From positions 1-51,728 of the forward strand of contig JAQGIV010000148.1 in the NCBI GenBank assembly GCA_028290945.1: a stretch of DNA of 51,728 nucleotides, read 5' to 3'. Under the pieces are notes generated by a model. The model ran no database searches. It had not been told where the DNA came from and was given only the letters and a program-made list of their open reading frames with translations. Positions 38,421-45,760 of this stretch are shown in pieces (positions within the stretch are counted from its first letter, which is position 1; each line of letters opens with the position of its first letter). A program made the position numbers and the translations under genes. This DNA is from Phenylobacterium sp. (lineage in GTDB: Bacteria > Pseudomonadota > Alphaproteobacteria > Caulobacterales > Caulobacteraceae).

Positions 38421-39314
38421 ATGCGTATCTTTCGCATGATCGCGGCCAAGGTTGTTCTCTGGGGCGCGATCCTGTTCGGGGGACTTGGAGCGGCTGGCGC
38501 GGCCGACGCCGCGCCGGCCCTCTGGCGGGTCAGCTCCGCCCATTCGCAGATCTACCTGTTCGGCACCCTGCACGCCCTGTCGCCGGCCGCCGCCAAGTGG
38601 CGCACGCCGCTCTACAACGACATCTACGCCAGGGCCCAGGCCCTGTGGTTCGAGACCGACGTCGCCGGCGCCGATCCGCTGGCGGTGTCCAACCTGGTGG
38701 CCCACTACGGCGTCGATCCCAACCGGCCGCTCAGCCAGAAGCTGACGGCGCCCGACGTGGCTGCGCTGCGCCGCACCGCCGACCTGCCGCGCATCGACCA
38801 CCTCCGGCCCTGGGCCGCGGCCCTGATGCTCTCCATGCAACCGGCGCTGGCGGCCGGCGCCCAGGCCGACGCCGGGGCCGACGTGGCCATCACCCGCTCG
38901 GCGCGGGCGGCCTCGAAGCCGGTGAAGTTCTTTGAGACCCTTGAGGACCAGGCCCGCCTGTTCGCCGACCTGCCGGAGCCGGCCGAGGTCCGCTACCTCA
39001 CCGACGTGATCCGCGAGCGCGCGCGGCCGCCGCGCGGCGGGGCGCACCTGGAGCCGCTGGAGCAGGCCTGGCTGAACGGCGACCTCGCCCGGCTGGGCCC
39101 CGGCCTGGTCGGCGAGATGAAGGTCAACAATCCGGCCCTCTACCAGGCCCTGCTGAAGCGCCGCAACGAGCGCTGGGCCGAGACCCTGGAACGCGAACTC
39201 GCGGTGGGCCCGAAGGTCGAGCTGGTCAATGTCGGGGCCCTGCACATGGTCGGCGACGACGGCCTGCCCGCCCTGATGAAGGCCCGCGGCTACACCGTCG
39301 AACGCATCCAGTAG
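38421..39314 (+). CDS. TraB/GumN family protein
   Basis: A 297-residue exported protein with a signal peptide (MRIFRMIAAKVVLWGAILFGGLGAAGAADA). The TraB/GumN fold is shown by ALWRVSSAHSQIYLFGTLHALSP near the N-terminus, WFETDVAGADPLAVSN, and the C-terminal VELVNVGALHMVGDDGLPALMKARGYTVERI. The two strongly conserved regions, GTLH and GALHMVGDDG, include the histidines proposed to bind metal in this family. Its role is unknown (a Tiki-like metalloprotease fold is proposed). It starts at the ATG at 38421, after dcd on the same strand. Confidence 0.85.
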   Translation: MRIFRMIAAKVVLWGAILFGGLGAAGAADAAPALWRVSSAHSQIYLFGTLHALSPAAAKWRTPLYNDIYARAQALWFETDVAGADPLAVSNLVAHYGVDPNRPLSQKLTAPDVAALRRTADLPRIDHLRPWAAALMLSMQPALAAGAQADAGADVAITRSARAASKPVKFFETLEDQARLFADLPEPAEVRYLTDVIRERARPPRGGAHLEPLEQAWLNGDLARLGPGLVGEMKVNNPALYQALLKRRNERWAETLERELAVGPKVELVNVGALHMVGDDGLPALMKARGYTVERIQ

Positions 39315-39333
39315 CCAAGCACCCTCGACATTC

Positions 39334-39389
39334 TGTCAAGCACGCTTGACATACTTATTGTGTCGTGTTTCCTTGTCATAACGACAAGG
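39334..39389. promoter_or_regulatory. two palindromes upstream of the membrane/XRE operon
   Basis: TGTCAAGC-AC-GCTTGACA (39334-39351) is a perfect 8+8 palindrome, and CCTTGTC-ATAAC-GACAAGG (39371-39389) a perfect 7+7 one. The second overlaps the Shine-Dalgarno purines (AAGGGGAG) before the ATG at 39401. The shared TGTCA/TGACA and TTGTC/GACAA pieces suggest operators for the 63-residue XRE regulator encoded at 39891. Confidence 0.55.
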
Positions 39390-39400
39390 GGAGCTGACTT

Positions 39401-39847
39401 ATGTTCGACCGCCGCACATTGCACGTCTGGAAATTCATCCTTGCGGCATGGGGCGGCGCGTTCGCGGTGATGCTGACCGCGCGCTTCCTGTTCAAGACCT
39501 CGGCGGCCGACATCGGCACCAGCCGGGTGATGATCACCACGGTCGCGGCCATGATCGCCATCGGCTGGACCTTCTGGATGGCGGGCCTCGCCTTCCGCCG
39601 GCTCGACGAATTCCAGCGCGAGGCCGGCAAGTTCGCCTGGTACTGGGGCGGGTCCATGGGCATCGCCTTCTCCGCGGTCGGCTATACCTTCATCCGGCTG
39701 GGCGGCCTGCACTGGCTGGACCCCGCCGACTTCCATCTGGGTCCGGACCTCTACCGGGCGTTCCAGATCGGCTACCTCCTGGGGATCGGCTGCCCGGTCG
39801 CGGGCTTCCTGCTGGTGCGCCTCTGGTGGCAGGCGGCCAAGCGATGA
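39401..39847 (+). CDS. small four-helix membrane protein paired with an XRE regulator
   Basis: A 148-residue protein with four predicted membrane helices (FILAAWGGAFAVMLTARFLF, VMITTVAAMIAIGWTFWMAGL, FAWYWGGSMGIAFSAVGYTF, GYLLGIGCPVAGFLLVRLW) and a conserved-looking loop RRLDEFQREAGKFAW. Membrane proteins of this size are often encoded next to a small Cro/CI regulator, here at 39891, with a 16-codon ORF between them. The stop at 39847 overlaps the ATG of that ORF. No ligand or substrate is indicated. Confidence 0.82.
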   Translation: MFDRRTLHVWKFILAAWGGAFAVMLTARFLFKTSAADIGTSRVMITTVAAMIAIGWTFWMAGLAFRRLDEFQREAGKFAWYWGGSMGIAFSAVGYTFIRLGGLHWLDPADFHLGPDLYRAFQIGYLLGIGCPVAGFLLVRLWWQAAKR

Positions 39848-39894
39848 GCGCGAAGGGTATGGCCGAGCAGCCGATCCGCTGGAGCGACCGGTGA
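39844..39894 (+). CDS. 16-residue linking ORF between membrane protein and XRE regulator
   Basis: ATG at 39844 overlaps the preceding TGA as ATGA, and its own TGA at 39892-39894 overlaps the GTG start of the XRE gene as GTGA. The peptide MSAKGMAEQPIRWSDR has no recognised family. It may exist only to carry ribosomes across the gap and couple translation of the regulator, so it could be a non-functional translated spacer. Confidence 0.4.
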   Translation: MSAKGMAEQPIRWSDR

Positions 39895-40082
39895 AGAACC
39901 GCCTGAAGGTGCTGCGCGCCGAGCGCGACTGGAGCCAGGCCGACCTCGCCGAGCGGCTCGACGTGTCGCGCCAGAGCGTCAACGCCATCGAGACGGGCAA
40001 GTACGACCCGTCGCTGCCGCTGGCTTTCAAGATTTCGCGCCTGTTCGGCATGCCGATCGAGGCGATCTTCCAAGACGACTGA
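39891..40082 (+). CDS. small XRE/Cro-CI regulator
   Basis: A 63-residue single-domain helix-turn-helix protein: MKNRLKVLRAERDWSQADLAERLDVSRQSVNAIETGKYDPSLPLAFKISRLFGMPIEAIF. This is the YgzD/YozG type that often follows a small membrane protein gene. The GTG start at 39891 has GGAG at 39881-39884 and overlaps the stop of the 16-codon ORF. Two palindromes upstream of the operon are likely operators. The TonB receptor begins 23 bases later, so it may belong to the same transcript. Confidence 0.9.
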   Translation: MKNRLKVLRAERDWSQADLAERLDVSRQSVNAIETGKYDPSLPLAFKISRLFGMPIEAIFQDD

Positions 40083-40105
40083 CCAAGCCAAGGACGGGCT
40101 CTACC

Positions 40106-42628
40106 ATGTACCAACGATTTCACCTGGCGGCGCTGGCCGCCGCCACGGCGACGCTTGCCGCCCCCGGCGCGGCCTCCGCCCAGGACGCCGTCGGCGCCTG
40201 GCACGGGGTGCTCATCGCCGGGCCCAACATCCTGCGCATCGTGGTGCGGGTGAAGGCGGCGGAGGGCGGCAAGCTGGAGGGCGAACTGCTCAGCCCCGAC
40301 CAGAGCCCGCGCGGCTTCCCGCTGGGCGAGGTCAAGCTGGCCGGCGACCGCCTCAGCTTCACCGTGCCGATGATCCAGGGCGGCTTCGAGGGCCAGTGGG
40401 ACCCGGCCAAGTCCGCCTGGACCGGCCAGTGGAAGCAGGGGCCGGCCAGCCTGCCGCTGGTCCTGCAGAAGGGCGATCTGGCCCCAGCGGCCCCCGCCGC
40501 CGCGCTTGCGCCGCAGGCCGCCGCCAAGCCGCCGGCCGCCAAGGCCCTGGAGGGTGTCACCGTCACCGGCCAGTCGCAGGGGATGCGCGCCGATATCGAC
40601 CGGCGCAGCTACGACATCACCAAGGACCTGCAGGCCCAGACCGGCTCCATCGCCGACGCCCTGCGCAACGTGCCCGCGGTGCAGGTGGACGTGCAGGGCA
40701 ACGTCTCGCTGCGCGGCGATCCCAGCGTCACCATCATGATCGACGGCAAGCCGTCCAGCCTGTTCAAGGGCCCCTCGCGCGGTCAGATCCTGCAGAACCT
40801 GCCGGCCAACGCCTTCGAGCGCGTGGAGGTGATGACCAACCCTTCCGCGGCGTTCCGGCCGGACGGCTCGGGCGGCATCATCAACCTGATCCCCAAGAAG
40901 GCCCGCCAGGTGGGCCGCACCGGATCGATCCGCGCCACCGCCGCCGGCGGCGAGAAGGCGCAGCTCAACCTCAACCTCGCCTCGGTGGGCAAGAAACTGA
41001 CGCTCTCCGGTGATGCGGCCTGGGCGCATGAGAAGCAGAAGGTGGAGCTGAAGGACCGCCGGTCCAGCCTCGATCCGCTGAGCGGCCGCTTCCTGGACAG
41101 CGCCCAGAACACCTTCGTCGCCCAGACCGTCGACGTGCTGATCGCCCACGGCGCCTTCGACTACGACCCCGACGCCAAGACCCGCATCTCCGGCGAGCTG
41201 CGCGCCACCGGCATCCGGGTGGACGGGCCGGACGAGAGCGACTTCACCGGCCTCGCGCCGGGCGGGCTGGCGACCATCGGCTTCGACCGCCGGGGCCAGC
41301 TGCACCTCAACCGCAACAACCTCTCGGCCAACGGCAGCTGGCGGCGCAAGTTCGGCTCCGAGCCGGACCACGAGCTGGTGGTCGACGCCACCCAGGAGCA
41401 CAACACCGACCGGCTGAGCCGCACCCAGACCCTGATCTCGCGCGGCCCGGCGCTGCCCAGCCGGGCGGAGAACATCAGGAACGACACCGACGCCGACCAG
41501 AGCCACCTGAAGGTCGACTACACCCGGCCCTTCGCCGACAACGCAAAGCTGAAGACCGGCTACGAGCTGGAGTATGACCGCTCGCTGTTCGACAACTTCG
41601 GCCTGACCGGTCCGTCAGCCACCACCGAGGTCCCTGACGCCTCGCTGATCGACCGGTTCCGGTTCAAGCAGGCGATCAACGGGGTCTACGCCACCTACCA
41701 GAAGCCGTTCGGCGACCTCACCGTGCTGGGCGGCCTCAGGGTCGAGGACACCCGCATCGACCTGGCCGATGTGACCACGCGGTTCGCCGGCTCCAACGAC
41801 TTCACCCGGTTCTATCCGTCGCTGCACCTGGCCTGGAAGGTCAACGACGCCGAGCAGCTGACCGCCAGCTATTCCGAGCGGATCGCCCGGCCGCAGCCCG
41901 GCGACTACAACCCCTTCCGGGTCTATCGCGACCCGTTCAACTTCACCGCCGGCAACCCCAACCTGAAGCCGCAGCAGACCCATTCCTTCGAGCTCGGCTG
42001 GCAGCATCGCAAGGGCTTCACCTACTACCTCGCCACCCTTTACTGGCGGGAGAACGAGAAGGGGGTCACCGACGTGGTCACCGACCTCGGCGGCGGGGCG
42101 CTGCTGACCACCAAGCAGAACCTGTCGAAGAGCCGCAACGGCGGGCTGGAGCTGGTGGCCAGCGGCCGGCTCGGCTCGAAGCTGACCTACGGCGTCTCCG
42201 GCGACGCCTTCTGGAATCAGATCGACGCCACCCAGCTGGGCTTCCGCGACAAGCGCTCGGACTGGACGCTGAGCGCCCGGGGCGCGCTCACCTGGCAGGC
42301 CACCGCCAAGGACCAGTTCCAGCTGCTCGGCCAGCTCACCGGCCAGCGCCTGACGCCGCAGGGCTACCACGAGCCGCTGGGCCTGCTGTTCGCCGGCTAC
42401 CGCCACCAGTTCAACAAGGACTGGACGCTGGCGGTCTCGGCCCGCGATTTGCTGGGCTCGTTCAAGGACGTGCTGGTGATCGACACGCCGGCCCTGCACG
42501 ACCGGCTGGAGACCCACGTGAAGCTGCGGGCCATCTTCCTCAGCCTGACCTACAGCTTCGGCTCGGGCCCGCGGAAGGACACCGGCATCGACTACGGGAC
42601 CAGCACGGCCGGCGCGGGCCCGCGCTAG
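40106..42628 (+). CDS. TonB-dependent receptor with N-terminal hydrolase-associated domain
   Basis: An 840-residue outer-membrane protein. A Sec signal peptide ends near residue 25 (GAASA-QD). Residues 27-126 (VGAWHGVLIAGPNILRIVVRV, ELLSPDQSPRGFPLGEVKL, LSFTVPMIQGGFEGQW, SAWTGQWKQGPASLPLVLQ) match the small beta-rich domain usually found before alpha/beta hydrolases. A Pro/Ala linker leads to a plug (VPAVQVDVQGNVSLRGDPSVTIMIDGKPS; MTNPSAAFRPDGSGGIINLI) and a 22-strand-type barrel. The carboxypeptidase-like domain often seen in this receptor class is replaced by it. The substrate is unknown. Confidence 0.9.
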   Translation: MYQRFHLAALAAATATLAAPGAASAQDAVGAWHGVLIAGPNILRIVVRVKAAEGGKLEGELLSPDQSPRGFPLGEVKLAGDRLSFTVPMIQGGFEGQWDPAKSAWTGQWKQGPASLPLVLQKGDLAPAAPAAALAPQAAAKPPAAKALEGVTVTGQSQGMRADIDRRSYDITKDLQAQTGSIADALRNVPAVQVDVQGNVSLRGDPSVTIMIDGKPSSLFKGPSRGQILQNLPANAFERVEVMTNPSAAFRPDGSGGIINLIPKKARQVGRTGSIRATAAGGEKAQLNLNLASVGKKLTLSGDAAWAHEKQKVELKDRRSSLDPLSGRFLDSAQNTFVAQTVDVLIAHGAFDYDPDAKTRISGELRATGIRVDGPDESDFTGLAPGGLATIGFDRRGQLHLNRNNLSANGSWRRKFGSEPDHELVVDATQEHNTDRLSRTQTLISRGPALPSRAENIRNDTDADQSHLKVDYTRPFADNAKLKTGYELEYDRSLFDNFGLTGPSATTEVPDASLIDRFRFKQAINGVYATYQKPFGDLTVLGGLRVEDTRIDLADVTTRFAGSNDFTRFYPSLHLAWKVNDAEQLTASYSERIARPQPGDYNPFRVYRDPFNFTAGNPNLKPQQTHSFELGWQHRKGFTYYLATLYWRENEKGVTDVVTDLGGGALLTTKQNLSKSRNGGLELVASGRLGSKLTYGVSGDAFWNQIDATQLGFRDKRSDWTLSARGALTWQATAKDQFQLLGQLTGQRLTPQGYHEPLGLLFAGYRHQFNKDWTLAVSARDLLGSFKDVLVIDTPALHDRLETHVKLRAIFLSLTYSFGSGPRKDTGIDYGTSTAGAGPR

Positions 42629-42636
42629 CAGATACC

Positions 42637-42750
42637 CGCTCGTCCCCGCGAAGGCGGGGATCCAAGCTGAGGTTCAGAACATCGTGCAGTGTCGGGTGTG
42701 CGCGCTCGGCTGCACCGCCGCTTGGGTCCCCGCCTTCGCGGGGATGAGCG
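42637..42750. repeat. composite hairpin repeat, family A copy 3
   Basis: Arms 42637-42667 and 42720-42750 are inverted repeats of 31 bases with two differences (CGCTCGTCCCC and GGGGATCC in the left arm against CGCTCATCCCC and GGGGACCC). The internal CCCCGCGAAGGCGGGG hairpin is intact. It lies eight bases after the TonB receptor stop and ten before the convergent HD-domain gene. Confidence 0.9.
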
Positions 42751-42760
42751 GTGGAATGGG

Positions 42761-43354
42761 TTACGCCGCGTCGCGCTTGTAGATGGAGTTCTTGGGGACC
42801 TCCATCACCCGCCGCATCATCGGTACGAAGGCGTCCAGCGGCATGGCGTCATAGGCCGGGTCGAAGCTGTTCTGGTCGTAGAGGTGGCAGAACTGCGCGC
42901 AATATTCGAAGTGCGGATGGCCGCGGTGCTGCTCGCGCAGGTCCCGGTCGAGGCCGATGTAATGGAAGAAGTAGTAGCCCTGGAAGACGCCGTGCTTCTC
43001 CATCATCCAGTGGTTCGCCTCGGAGACGTAGGGCTTCAGGATCGCCGCCCCCAGTTCCGCGTGGCTCACCGGCAGCAGGATGTCGCCGATGTCGTGCAGC
43101 AGGGCGCAGACCACATATTCCTCGTCGCGGCCGTCGCGGTGCGCCCGCGTCGCGGTCTGCAGCGAGTGCTCCAGCCGGTCCACCGCGAAGCCGCCGTGGT
43201 CGTTGTCCAGCAACCGCATCTGGTCGAGGATGTTGTCCACGTGGCGGCCGCGGTGGGCCGTGCCGGCGCGGACGATGGCGCCCCAGTCCTCCTGGGTGCC
43301 CTCGGTCATGGCCGTGAATTGCGCGCGGTCGGAGATGGTCGCGTCGTCAGCCAT
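42761..43354 (-). CDS. HD-domain phosphohydrolase/oxygenase-like protein (PhnZ/TmpB-like)
   Basis: A 197-residue protein. RLEHSLQTATRAHRDGRDEEYVVCALLHDIGDILLPVSHAELGAAIL contains the metal-binding His of the first helix, HD in LLHDIGD and the later His of SHAELG. The order fits HD-domain diiron enzymes of the PhnZ/TmpB group, which oxidise phosphonates or related small molecules. The sequence after it (VFQGYYFFHYIGLDRDLREQHRGHPHFEY) has more His. The substrate is not known, and no phosphonate genes are nearby. An Old Yellow Enzyme gene lies upstream on the same strand. Confidence 0.75.
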   Translation of the reverse strand: MADDATISDRAQFTAMTEGTQEDWGAIVRAGTAHRGRHVDNILDQMRLLDNDHGGFAVDRLEHSLQTATRAHRDGRDEEYVVCALLHDIGDILLPVSHAELGAAILKPYVSEANHWMMEKHGVFQGYYFFHYIGLDRDLREQHRGHPHFEYCAQFCHLYDQNSFDPAYDAMPLDAFVPMMRRVMEVPKNSIYKRDAA

Positions 43355-43426
43355 AGCGGCCTCCGGTGATTTGGTCCGCGCGAGGGTGAGGCCGCCCGCG
43401 GGGGTTCGTCAACGTTAACTCCGATG

Positions 43427-44527
43427 TTACTCGGCGGCTTCGGTGACGGGCGCTTCGGCGACGAAGCCCTTCCAGCTCTTCATATAGGCCACGAACTTGG
43501 GGCTCAGCCCCTCGGCCGTGAGGTGCGCTTCGCTGACCGGCCGGGCGATCGGCTCGAAATCGGCGTCGGCCGCGTAGAGCCGCGGATAGTCGTGGTGCAG
43601 GATCGCGGCGCGGCCCAGGAACACGAAGTCCATGCCGCCCGCCAGGCAGGCGCGCACGTCGGCGCCGCTCATGACCTTGCCGGCGCAGCCGAGGCGGACC
43701 TCGCCGCGCGGCAGCTCGGCGAAATAGCTCATCAGGCTGCGGCCCTGATGCGCTTCCTCGTTGGGCTCCTTGGCGTAGTCCCACAGCGACAGGTCGAGGT
43801 AGTCGATCTGGCCCTCGGCCAGCAGCTCGCGGGCCAGCCCGACGATGTCCATCAGCTGCAGCTCGAACCGCTCCGGCGACAGCCGCAGGCCGAGCGTGAA
43901 GTCGGGCCTGCAGCGGGCGCGGACGCCGGCGATGATCTCCCGGATCACCCGGCCGCGGTTCTCCGGGCTGCCGCCATAACGGTCGGTGCGCTGGTTCAGC
44001 GCCTCGCTGAGGAACTGGCAGAGGATGTAGCTGTGCGCCCCGTGCAGCTCGACGCCGTCGAAGCCCGCCCGCTCGGCCCGGTGGGCGGCGGCCGTGAAGT
44101 CCTCGACCAGCTGCTCGACCTCGGCGGTCGAGAGGCCCCGCGCGCCGGTCTCGGCATTGTCGGAAGGCGCCACCGGCGCCTCGCCGATCAGGTCCTTGGG
44201 GCTGCGCATGCCGGCGTGGTGCAGCTGCACCGCGGCCCGCGAGCCATTGGCCTTGATGGCGCCGGCCAGCCGGGTCAGGCCGGGCAGGTGCTCATCGCCG
44301 AACACGCCGAGCTGGCCCGGGAAGCCCTGGCCGATCCGCTGCACGTGCGCCGCACAGGTCATGGTCAGGCCGAAGCCGCCCTCCGCCCGCTTCACCAGCC
44401 AGTGGAACTCCTCGTCCGACAGCACGCCGTCGGCATGGCTCTGCAGGTTGGTCAGCGGCGCGAGCGCGAAGCGGTTCTTCATCGCCGGCCCGCGGGTGAA
44501 GGCGAGCGGCTGCAGGATGTCCAGCAA
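43427..44527 (-). CDS. NADH:flavin oxidoreductase, Old Yellow Enzyme family
   Basis: A 366-residue FMN-dependent ene-reductase-type TIM barrel. It carries AMKNRFALAPLTNLQSHADGVLS, AVQLHHAGMRS with the substrate-binding His pair, GFDGVELHGAHSYILCQFLSEALNQRTDRYGGSPENRGRVIREI, and a C-terminal AGKVMSGADV..VFLGRAAI phosphate-binding region. The start is the TTG at 44527 because GAGGA lies just upstream. A TTG at 44542 is the first in-frame alternative and adds five residues. A role in reducing alpha,beta-unsaturated carbonyls is likely. The two neighbours on the same strand are close (72 and 36 bases). Confidence 0.88.
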   Translation of the reverse strand: MLDILQPLAFTRGPAMKNRFALAPLTNLQSHADGVLSDEEFHWLVKRAEGGFGLTMTCAAHVQRIGQGFPGQLGVFGDEHLPGLTRLAGAIKANGSRAAVQLHHAGMRSPKDLIGEAPVAPSDNAETGARGLSTAEVEQLVEDFTAAAHRAERAGFDGVELHGAHSYILCQFLSEALNQRTDRYGGSPENRGRVIREIIAGVRARCRPDFTLGLRLSPERFELQLMDIVGLARELLAEGQIDYLDLSLWDYAKEPNEEAHQGRSLMSYFAELPRGEVRLGCAGKVMSGADVRACLAGGMDFVFLGRAAILHHDYPRLYAADADFEPIARPVSEAHLTAEGLSPKFVAYMKSWKGFVAEAPVTEAAE

Positions 44528-44563
44528 GGCGAGGGTCCTCAAACGCTTGTTCGAGGGGTAGTC

Positions 44564-45574
44564 CTAGCCGAGCGGCGGGGCGGGCGCCACCGGCGCACCC
44601 GGCTCCGGCGGCGCAGAAATCGCCGGCTCGGCCTCAGGTTTACTGTCGAGCGCGATAGGCGCGGCCAGGATGGCCGGCGCCCTGGCCGACTCCAGCACCA
44701 GCCGCTTGTGCGGCGCGTCGAAGGTGACGGTGAACTGGGTCAGCACCGGCATGCCGATCAGGCCGGCGATCTGGTCGAAGCCGCCGACGCCGCCCTGCTG
44801 GCCGAGCAGCAGCACCTGCGGCCCGGCCACCATCACCTCGCCGAGGATCAGGCCGTCGCCCTTGGCCTGGCGGACCTTCGACTTGACGCCGGTGGTGCCC
44901 GCCGCGTCGCCGCTGATGACGTTGTCGCCGTACTGCAGGGCCAGCGCGTTGGCCTGTTCGAAGGCGGCGAACACCAGCACGTGGCTGGTCAGGCCGGTGT
45001 CGAGCCCGAACTCGCCCGGGTGGCCGTCCAGGGTCGCCGGCACATGGAACAGGCCGTGGAACTCGACCATCGGCAGGATGGTGGCGCCCTCGGGGATCTC
45101 ATAGGCGTCCGGCCGGGTCAGCACGATCTGCCGGCCCGGCACGTCCATGGTCACCACGTAGCGCAGCAGCAGGCTCTTGCCGATCATGCCGTCGATGCGC
45201 GCCGGATGCGCCCAGCCGCCCGGCGGCATCAGGGCCAGCGACACCGGGCCGATGTCCAGCTCGCCCAGCCGCACGTCGGTGTCCGACACCGGCATGGTCT
45301 CGGCCTTGTTGATCTCCAGCAGCTTGGTGATCCCGGTGGCCTTGATGCCCTCCAGCGCCGCCTGCTGGCCGTCCATCAGCTCCATGCTGCCTGAGTCGAA
45401 CTTGAAGCGGTGGGCTTCCCCACCGTTCAGCCGCACCTCGATCACCGGCGCCCCGAACACGAAGTCGACGATCGGCAGGACGACGCGGTCGGGCTGGACG
45501 GGCGCAGCGGCCGCCGCGCCGGCGAGCGTCGTCACCCCCACCGCCAGCAGCGCAATCCACAGGGTTCGGAACAT
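44564..45574 (-). CDS. exported double aspartyl-protease-like protein
   Basis: A 336-residue protein with a signal peptide (MFRTLWIALLAVGVTTLAGAAAAA). Two retropepsin-like halves are visible: the first has KFDSGSMELMDGQ (DSG) and the second EFGLDTGLTSHVLVF (DTG), each followed by a hydrophobic flap-like stretch (GGWAHPARIDGMIGKSLLLRY; GGFDQIAGLIGMPVLTQF). Such tandem arrangements resemble pepsin-like and gag-type folds. The Pro-rich tail at the C-terminus is probably disordered. Whether it cleaves protein is unknown. The ATG at 45574 is chosen because it starts the signal peptide; an earlier frame start adds 12 residues. Confidence 0.78.
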   Translation of the reverse strand: MFRTLWIALLAVGVTTLAGAAAAAPVQPDRVVLPIVDFVFGAPVIEVRLNGGEAHRFKFDSGSMELMDGQQAALEGIKATGITKLLEINKAETMPVSDTDVRLGELDIGPVSLALMPPGGWAHPARIDGMIGKSLLLRYVVTMDVPGRQIVLTRPDAYEIPEGATILPMVEFHGLFHVPATLDGHPGEFGLDTGLTSHVLVFAAFEQANALALQYGDNVISGDAAGTTGVKSKVRQAKGDGLILGEVMVAGPQVLLLGQQGGVGGFDQIAGLIGMPVLTQFTVTFDAPHKRLVLESARAPAILAAPIALDSKPEAEPAISAPPEPGAPVAPAPPLG

Positions 45575-45642
45575 GGCGCCAGTCGAGCGCGCGCCGCCCG
45601 CGCGGGTCAAGCTCGCCGGTGTCGCGGTAAGGGTTGGGGGCT

Positions 45643-45716
45643 TGGAGCGGATGAAGGGAATCGAACCCTCGTCGTGAGCTTGGGAAGCTCCTGCTCTACC
45701 ATTGAGCTACATCCGC
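45643..45716 (-). tRNA. tRNA-Gly (anticodon CCC)
   Basis: Read on the minus strand, the 74-base sequence begins GCGGATGTAGCTCAATGGTA and ends in encoded TCCA. The acceptor arm GCGGATG pairs with CATCCGC, the D arm is GCTC..GAGC, and the T arm is AGGG-TTCGATT-CCCT. The anticodon loop TTCCCAA gives anticodon CCC (45684-45682), reading GGG codons. The first anticodon-stem pair is a G-A mismatch. It sits between the aspartyl-protease-like and sulfatase genes. Confidence 0.95.
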
Positions 45717-45760
45717 GAACCGGCGCGATCCTTAGCGGCTCGGCGGCCGGGCCTCAAGCG

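Noticed and set aside
39346..39374. A sigma70 promoter using TTGACA at 39346.
   Set aside because: No acceptable -10 hexamer lies 16-18 bases downstream; the TTGACA is part of the palindrome instead.
45643..45716. Reading the tRNA-Gly anticodon as TCC.
   Set aside because: The anticodon loop is seven bases TTCCCAA with CCC at positions 34-36, so TCC is a misalignment by one base.
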